From contig NZ_SCRP01000012.1 of the NCBI RefSeq assembly GCF_004298475.1, forward strand, positions 124,001-188,000: 64,000 bases of DNA, read 5' to 3'. A program made the position numbers and the translations under genes. The notes below the pieces were generated by a model that made no database searches, was not told the DNA's origin, and saw nothing but the letters and a program-made list of their open reading frames with translations. The stretch comes from Paraburkholderia sp. Its GTDB lineage: Bacteria; Pseudomonadota; Gammaproteobacteria; Burkholderiales; Burkholderiaceae. This document shows positions 17,492 through 25,801 of the stretch, in pieces (position 1 is the first letter of the stretch; each line of letters starts with the position of its first letter).

Positions 17492-19713
17492 CGAAGCGAC
17501 GCACGCAGGACATGATCGGCGTGACCGGCGATCTGTTCGCGCAACAGGAGCTCGAAGCGGCGGCGCAAGACACGCCGCGACAGGATGCGGGCAGGACGCC
17601 GCGCGCGCGCGAATCGGCACAGCAGATGCTCGCCGTGCTCGACCGCTGGGTCGAGCGTGGCTGGCTGCGCACGCTCGATGCCGCGTTCGCGCGCTTTCTC
17701 TGGACCGAAACGCCGCAGGCCGCGCCGCTCTTGCTGCTCGCCGCCGCGCTGGCGAGCCATCAGCTTGGGCGCGGTCACGTCTGCCTCGACCTTCGGGCCA
17801 CGCTCGACGATCCCGCGTTCGCGCTCTCGTTGCCGCCCGACGGCCCGCAACGGCCCGTTGCCGAACCGGTTCAACCGCCTGCCGAAGTGCTCGCGGGCGT
17901 GACGCTCGCGCAGTGGCGCGCGGCGCTCGACGCGCCTGAGATGGTGGGCATCGAGGCCGGTAATACGCCGCTCGTGCTCGCGGGCGGGCGGCTTTATCTG
18001 CGGCGCTACTGGCAATACGAACAGGACGTGCGCGCGGGCATCGAGCGGCGGCTTGCGCGCCGCGCGCAAATCGAGGCTGCGTTGCCCGCTGACGCGGCGC
18101 GCCGTGCGCTCGACGCACTGTTTCCCGCGCGCGTAAGCGACGCGGGCCAGCCGCCGCGTGCGGACTGGCAAAAACTCGCCTGCGCGCTGGCGGCGCGCAG
18201 CGCATTCAGCATCGTCACGGGCGGGCCCGGCACCGGCAAGACGACGACTGTCGTCAAACTGCTGGCGCTCTTGCAGACGCTCGCGCTCGGACAAGCGGGC
18301 ACGCGCGGCGCACGGCCCCTGCGTATCCGTCTTGCCGCACCGACCGGCAAGGCGGCGGCGCGGCTCAACGAATCGATTGCGGGCGCGGTGAAGCGCTTGC
18401 CGTTCGACGCTTTGCCGAACGGCGAAGCGCTGCGCGCCGCGATTCCCACGGTCGTGACGACGCTGCATCGCGTGCTGGGCACGCGGCCCGGCAGCCGGCG
18501 CTTTCGCCATGACGCGGCCAATCCGCTGCCCGTCGACGTGCTCGTGATCGACGAGGCGTCGATGGTCGATCTGGAGATGATGGCCGCGGTGCTCGATGCG
18601 CTGCCGTCCACGGCGCGCCTCATCCTGCTCGGCGACAAGGACCAGCTTGCTTCGGTGGAGGCGGGCGCGGTGCTCGGCGAACTGTGCGAGCGCGCGCGCG
18701 AAGGCCACTATACGGAGGCCACGCGCGCGTGGCTCGAAGCGGCGACGGGCGAGCGCATCGACGCTGCGATGCTCGACGCGCACGGCACGCCGCTTGATCA
18801 GGCGGTCGCGATGCTGCGCGAGAGTCATCGCTTTGCAGCCGATAGCGGCATCGGCGCGCTTGCCGAACTGGTCAATACGGGCGATGCGGCGGGCGTCGCG
18901 AAGATCTGGGCGCGCGGTTTTGCCGATCTCGCGCGCGTTGCGTGTTCGACGGCGGACGACGCGCCGCTGTGCGCGCTGATCGTCGAGGGACGCGCGGGTA
19001 ATACGGGCAATACGGACGTTGTGTGCGCCAGCAAGGGCGCGGCTGTGAGCCGTCACGGCTATCGGCACTATCTGGAGACGATGCGTGCGCTGCGGCCCGA
19101 GCCTGGCGCATCGCCTGAAGCGCTCGCGCAATGGGCCGCTGCGGTGCTGAAGGCGCATGGCGAGTTTCAGCTGCTGTGCGCGCTGCGGCGCGGCCCGTGG
19201 GGCGTCGAAGGATTGAACCAGCGCGTGGCGCGGCTGCTGCACGAAAGCGCGCTGATCGATCCGCGCGGCGACTGGTATGCGGGGCGGCCCGTGCTCGTCA
19301 CGCACAACGACCACGAACTCGGGTTGATGAACGGCGATATCGGCATCGCGCTGGCCTTGCCCGTGCGCGACGGCGAGCCGGCCGTGCTGCGCGTGGCGTT
19401 CCCCGCCATGGATGGATCGCGCGGTGTGAAGTGGGTGTCGCCGAGCCGCCTGCAAAGCGTCGAGACCGTGTTCGCGCTCACCGTGCACAAGTCGCAGGGT
19501 TCCGAATTCACCCACGCCGCACTCGTGCTGCCGGATACCTATAGCCCTGTTCTCACGCGTGAACTTGTGTACACCGGCATCACGCGTGCGCGCGAGTTTC
19601 TGACGCTTGCGGTACCGGAGGGACGGCCTGTGCTCGACCGCGCGGTGGTCTCCCGGGTGCAGCGCGCGAGCGGCCTGATGGCGGGCCTTGGCGACGATGC
19701 GGATGCGGCCTGA
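17488..19713 (+). CDS. recD: exodeoxyribonuclease V alpha subunit RecD
   Basis: 741 aa. Superfamily 1B helicase: Walker A TGGPGTGKTTT (about 244-254), a second nucleotide-contact stretch APTGKAAARLNE, Walker B VLVIDEASMVD, LILLGDKDQLASVEAG and the C-terminal LTVHKSQGSEFTHAALVLP. RecD is the fast 5'-3' motor of RecBCD. It overlaps recB by 4 bp and closes the recCBD operon, so the three subunits are probably translationally coupled. The length is more than the roughly 610 aa of the E. coli protein; the extra residues are mostly in the N-terminal domain and the region at about 420-520. Confidence 0.94.
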   Translation: MTKRRTQDMIGVTGDLFAQQELEAAAQDTPRQDAGRTPRARESAQQMLAVLDRWVERGWLRTLDAAFARFLWTETPQAAPLLLLAAALASHQLGRGHVCLDLRATLDDPAFALSLPPDGPQRPVAEPVQPPAEVLAGVTLAQWRAALDAPEMVGIEAGNTPLVLAGGRLYLRRYWQYEQDVRAGIERRLARRAQIEAALPADAARRALDALFPARVSDAGQPPRADWQKLACALAARSAFSIVTGGPGTGKTTTVVKLLALLQTLALGQAGTRGARPLRIRLAAPTGKAAARLNESIAGAVKRLPFDALPNGEALRAAIPTVVTTLHRVLGTRPGSRRFRHDAANPLPVDVLVIDEASMVDLEMMAAVLDALPSTARLILLGDKDQLASVEAGAVLGELCERAREGHYTEATRAWLEAATGERIDAAMLDAHGTPLDQAVAMLRESHRFAADSGIGALAELVNTGDAAGVAKIWARGFADLARVACSTADDAPLCALIVEGRAGNTGNTDVVCASKGAAVSRHGYRHYLETMRALRPEPGASPEALAQWAAAVLKAHGEFQLLCALRRGPWGVEGLNQRVARLLHESALIDPRGDWYAGRPVLVTHNDHELGLMNGDIGIALALPVRDGEPAVLRVAFPAMDGSRGVKWVSPSRLQSVETVFALTVHKSQGSEFTHAALVLPDTYSPVLTRELVYTGITRAREFLTLAVPEGRPVLDRAVVSRVQRASGLMAGLGDDADAA

Positions 19714-19746
19714 CGCGGAGTGATGTGGCGCTTGGCTGCGAGCGAT

Positions 19747-19786
19747 AAAAAGGGGCGAGCCGCGAGCGCGGCCCGCCCTTTTTTCT
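19747..19786. terminator. recCBD / lysE convergent terminator
   Basis: GGGGCGAGCCGC and GCGGCCCGCCC form a strong imperfect GC stem around a GAGC loop, with AAAAA before and TTTTTT after. It should end transcription from both sides. Confidence 0.8.
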
Positions 19787-19794
19787 GGCGCGAC

Positions 19795-20430
19795 TCAGAG
19801 TCCCCGCTGACCAGCGGTCAGGATCAGACGCAAACCGAGCGCGCCGATGGCGACGGCTGCGGTGCGGTCGATCCAGCGCCGCGCGCGCAGATAGAGTTCG
19901 CGCGGCCGCTGGCTCGAAAAGCAGAGCGCAACCACCGTGTACCACCCGGTTTCGATGATGAAGACGAACGGCGGCAGCGCGAAGTAGCACCACACCGGCG
20001 GATGCTGCGGCAGAAGCGCCACGAAGATGCTGCCGTAGGCAATGGCCGTCTTCGGATTGCTCAACTGCGTGGTGAGGCCCACCCAGAACGATTTGCCGGG
20101 GCGGCTGGCGGCGGTTTTGGCGCTGCCCACCGTGAACGGTTGACTCGCACCGCGCCAGATCCGCGAGGCGATATAGAGCAGATAGGCGCCGCCCGCGATC
20201 TTGAGCCCCATGTAGAGCCATTCGACCGTAGAGAGCACGGTATAGAGCCCGGCGAGCGCGACGCCCGCGAAGCAGATCGCTCCTGCGCCCATGCCGAGCG
20301 CGGTGGCGACCCCATCGCGGCGCGACAGGGCGATTGAACTGCGGGCGACGAGCACGAAGCTCGGGCCGGGGCTCATGGCGCCCAGCAGAATGGCGGCGAG
20401 GATGCTGACGACGGCGGCGAACGGAGTCAT
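19795..20430 (-). CDS. LysE/RhtB family amino-acid exporter
   Basis: 211 aa, with about six predicted membrane segments. The N-terminus ILAAILLGAMSPGPSFVLVA carries the family's SPGP signature, and LSNPKTAIAYGSIFVALLP is the conserved NPK segment. The family exports amino acids or related metabolites by proton antiport at the inner membrane; the substrate cannot be read from sequence. The ATG at 20430 has GAAGG about 7 nt upstream. It lies 68 bp downstream of the TetR-type gene on the same strand and may be cotranscribed with it. Confidence 0.88.
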   Translation of the reverse strand: MTPFAAVVSILAAILLGAMSPGPSFVLVARSSIALSRRDGVATALGMGAGAICFAGVALAGLYTVLSTVEWLYMGLKIAGGAYLLYIASRIWRGASQPFTVGSAKTAASRPGKSFWVGLTTQLSNPKTAIAYGSIFVALLPQHPPVWCYFALPPFVFIIETGWYTVVALCFSSQRPRELYLRARRWIDRTAAVAIGALGLRLILTAGQRGL

Positions 20431-20498
20431 GACAGGGCCTTCGTGAGAGAGGAACTGGCTACGGTAGCACGACAAATAGGAGCAAATGTCACGCTGGA

Positions 20499-21212
20499 TC
20501 AAGATGCTCGCAGACGTTCGCGGCTCCAGTGCGCGAGCAGCACGCGCGTCTGCTCGCGGATGTTCGTTTTCACGAACTCGGCTTTTTCCGCGTCGATATC
20601 GTCCCACTGCAGCAGCGCGAGCGTCGAGCGCCGCGCAACGTGGAACAGCAGAAACTGCCCGTACAGGCTGAACATGCGCACGACGGTAAGCGGGTCATCG
20701 GCAGGCACGCCGGTAATGCGCGCAAGGAGCGCGACATTGACCGCGTTGAGCGGATCGCGCACGCGCTCGCGCAGCACCTGCGAGCCGATCTCGGGTTCGC
20801 CGCCGCCTTGTTCGCGTGCGAAGAAGAGCCGTGCGTCGGGTTCGCGGTGCTTCACGAACGTGCGATCCGCGACGACCATCTGGATGCCGATGAAGGCTTC
20901 GATGAGCGCGTCGGCGCCGGCGTTGCTCGCCAGCGCTTCGCGGCCGCGCATCACGGCGGGCTCGAAAGCCTCCCACGATTCGTCCGCGAGCGACTCGGCG
21001 CACGCGCGGTAGAGCCCTTCCTTGTTCTCGAAGTAGTACTGCAGCGCGGGCGCGTTGACGCCCGCATGCGCGGCGATCTCGCGCGTGGACGCGCCTTCGA
21101 AGCCGTGCTGGCCGAACAGGATGATTGCGGCCTCAATGATCTTGCGCCGGGTTTCGTCGCCGCGTGCATAGCCTCCGGCGGTCGGGCGGCGCAGTCGTTT
21201 GCTTTCGCTCAT
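20499..21212 (-). CDS. TetR family regulator (CerR-like C-terminal domain) of the efflux operon
   Basis: 237 aa. The TetR N-terminal helix-turn-helix is clear (RRKIIEAAIILFGQHGFEG, STREIAAHAGV, ALQYYFENKEGLY, residues about 22-69). The C-terminal part (EAFEPAVMRGREAL onward) resembles the CerR/DUF1956 ligand-binding domain. It is divergent from the HlyD/EmrB/NodT operon and both promoters overlap in the 94-bp gap, so it most likely represses the pump and itself. The ATG at 21212 follows AAGGAG. Local efflux control is an inference from position. Confidence 0.88.
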   Translation of the reverse strand: MSESKRLRRPTAGGYARGDETRRKIIEAAIILFGQHGFEGASTREIAAHAGVNAPALQYYFENKEGLYRACAESLADESWEAFEPAVMRGREALASNAGADALIEAFIGIQMVVADRTFVKHREPDARLFFAREQGGGEPEIGSQVLRERVRDPLNAVNVALLARITGVPADDPLTVVRMFSLYGQFLLFHVARRSTLALLQWDDIDAEKAEFVKTNIREQTRVLLAHWSRERLRAS

Positions 21213-21237
21213 GGGTCTCCTTGCCTGGCAGCCCGGA

Positions 21238-21265
21238 AATATATCACTTGACACAATTTTCCCAA
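21238..21265 (-). promoter_or_regulatory. tetR-type gene promoter (minus strand)
   Basis: On the minus strand, TTGGGA (21265-21260) and TATATT (21243-21238) are spaced 16 nt, 26 nt upstream of the regulator's start. It overlaps the plus-strand efflux promoter. Confidence 0.5.
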
Positions 21266-21275
21266 TTGGAATAAT
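21248..21275 (+). promoter_or_regulatory. efflux operon promoter
   Basis: A perfect -35 TTGACA (21248-21253) and an AATAAT -10 (21270-21275) are spaced 16 nt, about 32 nt upstream of the HlyD gene start. Confidence 0.65.
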
Positions 21276-21294
21276 TCCGCCAACCGGAAAAATT
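21255..21294. promoter_or_regulatory. putative TetR operator in the shared promoter
   Basis: Symmetric elements are packed here: CCAATTGG (21262-21269), GGAATAATTCC (21268-21278), and the outer pair AATTTTCC (21255-21262) with GGAAAAATT (21286-21294). They cover the -10 of the efflux promoter and the -35 of the regulator promoter. Confidence 0.55.
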
Positions 21295-21306
21295 GAGACG
21301 GAAGAC

Positions 21307-22443
21307 ATGTCAACGACAGCAGGCGTGCCCGCACGCGATGCAGCGGACGCGGGCAACGCGTCGGCGCGACGCGGCACGAAACGGAATTTTCTGATCGGAA
21401 CCTTGCTGGCCGTGGTGGTGGCCGGGGCGGTCTGGGGCGGGCACTGGTGGAGGGTGGGCCGCTTCATCGAATCGACCGACGACGCCTATCTGCAAGCCGA
21501 TAGCGTGACGGTCGCGCCGAAGGTGAGCGGCTACGTGACCGACGTCTATGTCGCCGACAACCAGGCGGTGAAGGCGGGCGATCCGCTCGTGAAGCTCGAT
21601 GCGCGCCAGTATCAGGTGGCGCTCGATCAAGCCCGCGCGACTGTCGACGCGCGCGTCGCCGACATCGAGCATGCACAGGCGCAGATCGCCCAGCAGCGCG
21701 CGAACATCGCGCAGACGCAGGCGCAGCAGGACGTCGCGCGTGTGAGCCTGCGCCATGCGCGCGACGAGGTAGCGCGCTACGCGCCGCTTGCCGCGGCCGG
21801 CGCGGAAACCACCGAACGCCTGGCCGGACTCACGAGCACGCGCGATGAAGCCGCGGCCACGCTGGCCGCCGATTCGGCCGCTGTCGAAGCCGCGCGTGCG
21901 CAGATTACCGCGCTTACCGCGCAGCTTGCCCAGGCCCGCGCGCAACTCGAAGCCGCGCGCGCGAATGCGGCGCAGGCACAGCTCGATCTGGACAACACGG
22001 TGGTCAGGAGCGCGCTTGCGGGACGCGTGGGTGATCGCACGGTGCGCGTTGGCCAGTACGTGCAGCCCGGCACGCGCATGCTGACCGTCGTGCCCGTGCA
22101 AAGCACTTATCTGGAAGCGAATTTCAAGGAAACGCAGATCGGCCGCATGCGCGTGGGCCAGCCCGTCGAGCTTTCGGTCGACGCGCTGCCGGGGCATACG
22201 TTGCATGGCGTCGTGGACAGCTTCTCGCCGGGCACGGGCGCGCAGTTCGCGCTGCTGCCGCCCGAAAACGCCACGGGCAACTTCACGAAGATCGTGCAGC
22301 GCGTGCCGGTGCGCATCCGTCTCGATACCGGCCCGCAAACGCGCAGTGTGCTGCTGCCGGGCATGTCGGTGACCGTCGACGTGGATACGCGTTCGGCACG
22401 CGACGACGAGCGCCGCATCGAAGCCGAGAATCACCGTGGCTGA
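21307..22443 (+). CDS. HlyD/EmrA family membrane fusion protein
   Basis: 378 aa. One transmembrane helix (about 28-45) is followed by the barrel-sandwich half STDDAYLQADSVTVAPKVSG (about 57-76), a long alpha-hairpin (about 110-230, Ala/Gln/Arg-rich heptads) and the second half VVRSALAGRVGDRTV, ending in a beta-barrel. It is the periplasmic adaptor joining the inner-membrane pump to the outer-membrane channel. It starts the operon hlyD-emrB-nodT; the next start overlaps its stop by 8 bp. The ATG at 21307 has GACGGAAGAC upstream. Confidence 0.93.
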   Translation: MSTTAGVPARDAADAGNASARRGTKRNFLIGTLLAVVVAGAVWGGHWWRVGRFIESTDDAYLQADSVTVAPKVSGYVTDVYVADNQAVKAGDPLVKLDARQYQVALDQARATVDARVADIEHAQAQIAQQRANIAQTQAQQDVARVSLRHARDEVARYAPLAAAGAETTERLAGLTSTRDEAAATLAADSAAVEAARAQITALTAQLAQARAQLEAARANAAQAQLDLDNTVVRSALAGRVGDRTVRVGQYVQPGTRMLTVVPVQSTYLEANFKETQIGRMRVGQPVELSVDALPGHTLHGVVDSFSPGTGAQFALLPPENATGNFTKIVQRVPVRIRLDTGPQTRSVLLPGMSVTVDVDTRSARDDERRIEAENHRG

Positions 22444-24037
22444 CGCGGCCGTCCGTGACGCGGCCATGAGCGAATCCGTACCGCCCGCGCCGCGCGCGAG
22501 CACGGCGGACTGGATTGCCGTTGCCGCCGGTGCGCTCGGCGCGCTGATGGCCACGCTCGACATCTCGATCACGAACTCGGCGTTGCCGCAGATCCAGGGT
22601 GAGATCGGTGCGACCGGCACCGAAGGCACGTGGATTTCCACGGGCTACCTGATGTCCGAGATCGTGATGATCCCGCTCGCGGCGTGGCTCACGCGCGTCT
22701 TTGGACTGCGCAATTTTCTGCTGACGAATTCGGCGCTTTTCATCGGGTTTTCGATGATGTGCGGCTGGTCGCACACGCTGCCCGTGATGATCGTCGGGCG
22801 CATCGGCCAGGGCTTCACGGGCGGCGCGATGATCCCGACCGGGCAGACCATCATCCGCACCCGGTTGCCGCTGTCGCAATTGCCGGTCGGCATGACCGTA
22901 TTCGGCCTGATCGTGCTGCTCGGGCCGTTGCTTGGACCGGTCGTGGGCGGCTGGCTCGCGGAGAACATCAGCTGGAGCTGGTGCTTCTTCATCAACCTGC
23001 CGGTGTGTCTGGCGCTGATCACGCTGCTCGTGGTGGGCCTCGCGCCCGACCGCCCGCACTGGGAGGCGTTTTTCAAGGCCGACTGGCTCGGGATCGCGGG
23101 CCTTGCCGCAGGACTCAGTTCGCTGACTGTCGTGCTCGAAGAGGGCCAGCGCGAACGGTGGTTCGAGTCGAGCATGATCGTTGCGCTCACCTGGGTCTCG
23201 CTCGCGGGCATGGCGTTGATCGCGCTCTCGCAGATCACGGCGAAGAAGCCGATTCTGCGCCTGTCGCTCATGCGCAACCCGCGCTATGCGAGCGTGATCG
23301 TCATCGTGTTCGCGGTGGGCGCGGGGCTGTATGGCATTTCGTATCTGCTGCCGCAGTTCCTGAGCCTCGTCGCGGGCTACAACGCGCAGCAGTCGGGCTC
23401 GATCATGCTGCTTTCCGGCTTGCCCGCGTTTCTCATGATGCCGATTCTGCCGCGCGTGCTCGGCAAGATGGATTTTCGCGTGCTCGTGGTAAGCGGATTG
23501 CTGCTGTTCACGCTGAGCTGCATGCTCGATATTTCACTGACTGCGCAGAGCGTCGGCCACGATTTCGTCTGGTCGCAGCTCGTTCGCGGCACCGCGCAGG
23601 TGCTGGCGATGATGCCGCTCAATCAGGCGTCGATGGCCGCCGTCGCGCGCGAGGAATCCGGCGACGCCGCGGGTCTTTACAACATGGCGCGCAATCTGGG
23701 CGGATCGGTGGGGCTCGCGATCATCGGCACGCTGATCGACCGCCGCGAGACGTTCCATACCGCGATGCTGCGCGAATCGATCAGCGCGAATTCGCTGATC
23801 GGGCAGGAGCGTGTTGCTTCCGGTGCTGCGTATTGGTTCGCGCAGACCGGCGACATGGCGTATTCGCAACTGCGCTCGCTCGGTCAGATCGCCGCGCAGA
23901 TCCAGCAGCAATCGATGGTGATCACGTATTCCGAGACATTCTGGGTGCTCGGCATCGCGCTCGCCGCCTGCGTGCCCCTCGCGCTTTTGCTCAAGAAACC
24001 GCAGCCCGGCGCGAAGGCGTCGTCTGCGGGCCATTGA
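22436..24037 (+). CDS. DHA2 family (EmrB/QacA) multidrug MFS transporter
   Basis: 533 aa, about 14 membrane segments. Typical DHA2 features: MATLDISITNSALPQIQGEI in helix 1, GRIGQGFTGGAMIPTGQTII in helix 4 and LGPLLGPVVGGWLAENISW (motif C) in helix 5. It is the drug/proton antiporter of a tripartite pump with the HlyD and NodT-type neighbours. I take the GTG at 22436, which overlaps the hlyD stop and follows GAAGCCGAG; an ATG at 22466 is the alternative. Confidence 0.92.
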   Translation: MADAAVRDAAMSESVPPAPRASTADWIAVAAGALGALMATLDISITNSALPQIQGEIGATGTEGTWISTGYLMSEIVMIPLAAWLTRVFGLRNFLLTNSALFIGFSMMCGWSHTLPVMIVGRIGQGFTGGAMIPTGQTIIRTRLPLSQLPVGMTVFGLIVLLGPLLGPVVGGWLAENISWSWCFFINLPVCLALITLLVVGLAPDRPHWEAFFKADWLGIAGLAAGLSSLTVVLEEGQRERWFESSMIVALTWVSLAGMALIALSQITAKKPILRLSLMRNPRYASVIVIVFAVGAGLYGISYLLPQFLSLVAGYNAQQSGSIMLLSGLPAFLMMPILPRVLGKMDFRVLVVSGLLLFTLSCMLDISLTAQSVGHDFVWSQLVRGTAQVLAMMPLNQASMAAVAREESGDAAGLYNMARNLGGSVGLAIIGTLIDRRETFHTAMLRESISANSLIGQERVASGAAYWFAQTGDMAYSQLRSLGQIAAQIQQQSMVITYSETFWVLGIALAACVPLALLLKKPQPGAKASSAGH

Positions 24038-24055
24038 GGTTCAACTTTTTTGCTC

Positions 24056-25546
24056 ATGACGGCCTTTCGCTTTTTTCGTCTCCCATTCGCGTCGCTGACC
24101 CTGGTCGCAGCCGCGTGTGCGCTCGCTGCCTGCACGGTTGGCCCGGATTACCGCGGGGCGCCCGCCGTGGCCGCCGATTCCGTGGGTGCGGCCGTATTCG
24201 TGCGTACGCCCGCGAAAGGCATGGCGAGCGTGCCTGCACCGAACGACTGGTGGCTGGCGCTGAACGATGCGCAACTGAACGCGCTGATTGCCGCTGCGCT
24301 CGCGCACAACCCCGATCTGCGGATGGCCGGGGCACGCTTGCGCGAGTCGCGTGCGCAGTTGCAGCAGCAGCGCGCAGCGGAGTTGCCGAAGGTCTCTGCA
24401 TCCGCGGCGGCCGTGCGCATGCGCGAGCCGGATCTGAGCGCGTTTGCTTCGTCGCAGTCGCAGGGCGGGTCGGGTGGCCAAAGTAGCTCAAGCGGGCGCG
24501 GTCCGCTGCAGTTCTACACGGCGAATTTCGACGCGTCGTGGGAGATCGATCTGTTCGGCGGCACGCGGCGTGCTGTGGAAGCCGCGAGCGACGAAGCGGA
24601 TGCGGTCAATGCTGAACTCGCCGATGCACAGGTGTCGCTCGCGGCGGAGGTCGCGCAGGCGTATATCGACTTGCGCGACGAGCAGCAGCGCCTCGCGATT
24701 GCACAGCACACGGCGGACCTGCAACGGCAGATGCTGACCTTGACCGAGGAACGCCGCGCAGGCGGCACGGCGGCGGAAGTCGACGTCGAGCGGCTGACGA
24801 CGCAGGTGGAGAGCACGCGTTCGACGCTCACGCCGCTCGCCGCCGAGGTGGAAATTTCGCTCGACCAGCTTGCGGTGCTGACCGGCAAAGCGCCTGGTGC
24901 GCTCGACGCGGAACTCGCTGCGATGCAGCCGTTGCCCGCGCTGCCCGCGTCCGTGCCCGTTGGCGATCCGGCAAGGTTGATCGCGCAACGGCCCGACATT
25001 CGCGCGGCGGAGCGCCGTCTCGCATCGAGCAACGCGCAGATCGGCGAGCACATCGCCGACTTCCTGCCGAAGCTCACGCTCTTCGGCGATCTCGGATTCA
25101 CGGCGGCCAATCCCGGTCATCTGGTGCGTAAAAGCAATTTCAGCTGGGTGGGCGTGCCTTATCTGCAATGGAACGTGCTCGATTTTGGCCGGACGCTTGG
25201 CGCGGTGCACGGCGCCGAGGCCGCGCGCGACGAAGCCGGAGCGCGCTACGAAAAGGCCGTGCTGGGTGCGCTGCAGGATGCGAATGGCGCGCTCTCGCGC
25301 TATGGTTATCAGCGCGAGCATCTGGTGACGCTGCAAAAAGTGCAGGCGTCGGCGCAGCGCTCGGCGACATTGATGCGCGAGCGCTATCGCGCGGGCGCGT
25401 CGAGCCTTGTCGATCTGCTCGATACGCAGCGCGCCGAATTTGCTGCACAGCAGAACGTGATCTCAGGCCAGGCGGAACTGCTCAAGGATTTCGTTGCGCT
25501 GCAGAAGAGTTTGGGACTCGGCTGGAAACCGGCGACACAAAGTTAG
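24056..25546 (+). CDS. NodT-type outer membrane efflux lipoprotein
   Basis: 496 aa. The signal peptide ends in a lipobox (ALAAC, Cys at about 25), so the mature N-terminus is lipidated. Two outer-membrane-efflux repeats follow, with the family marks NDWWLALNDAQLN, ALAHNPDLRMAGARL, FDASWEIDLFGG, IAQRPDIRAAERRL and WNVLDFGR. It forms the TolC-like trimeric channel for the EmrA/EmrB-type partners, 18 bp downstream of the pump gene. The Shine-Dalgarno site is weak (GAGGTT, 14 nt upstream of ATG 24056). Confidence 0.92.
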   Translation: MTAFRFFRLPFASLTLVAAACALAACTVGPDYRGAPAVAADSVGAAVFVRTPAKGMASVPAPNDWWLALNDAQLNALIAAALAHNPDLRMAGARLRESRAQLQQQRAAELPKVSASAAAVRMREPDLSAFASSQSQGGSGGQSSSSGRGPLQFYTANFDASWEIDLFGGTRRAVEAASDEADAVNAELADAQVSLAAEVAQAYIDLRDEQQRLAIAQHTADLQRQMLTLTEERRAGGTAAEVDVERLTTQVESTRSTLTPLAAEVEISLDQLAVLTGKAPGALDAELAAMQPLPALPASVPVGDPARLIAQRPDIRAAERRLASSNAQIGEHIADFLPKLTLFGDLGFTAANPGHLVRKSNFSWVGVPYLQWNVLDFGRTLGAVHGAEAARDEAGARYEKAVLGALQDANGALSRYGYQREHLVTLQKVQASAQRSATLMRERYRAGASSLVDLLDTQRAEFAAQQNVISGQAELLKDFVALQKSLGLGWKPATQS

Positions 25547-25548
25547 GG

Positions 25549-25716
25549 CGCGCGGTTTCGTATCCGCGCGGGAATGAAATCGACGTGACGACGGGCAGTC
25601 TCGACCGGCCTGAAGACGCTCCGCCCGCGCATCATACGTGGGTGTCACAGAAGCTCGCATGGGTGCAACTGGCGAATGGGCTTGCGCAATACCCTCGTGC
25701 CTATCCCGAGGTTTGA
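25549..25716 (+). pseudogene. C-terminal fragment of a GFA (glutathione-dependent formaldehyde-activating-like) protein
   Basis: The frame reads SYPRGNEIDVTTGSLDRPED, then HHTWVSQKLAWVQLANGL, which matches the C-terminus of GFA/CENP-V family proteins (EIDVTxGSLD and H-W-W-L pattern). The zinc-binding N-terminal cysteine motifs are absent because upstream sequence is the end of the NodT-type gene. About 55 of some 130 residues remain. Confidence 0.7.
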
Positions 25717-25734
25717 CGCCCGGACGCAGGCGCC

Positions 25735-25770
25735 GCGCTGCTCCGTGCGTATGCACACCCGGAGCAGCGC
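25735..25770. terminator. long hairpin between convergent genes
   Basis: GCGCTGCTCC (25735-25744) pairs exactly with GGAGCAGCGC (25761-25770), with an inner GTGC/GCAC pairing. No T-run follows on either strand, so this may be an RNA-stabilising or Rho-linked element and not a simple terminator. Confidence 0.45.
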
Positions 25771-25801
25771 ACTGGGTGATTAATCCACGATCAACCCACG
25801 A

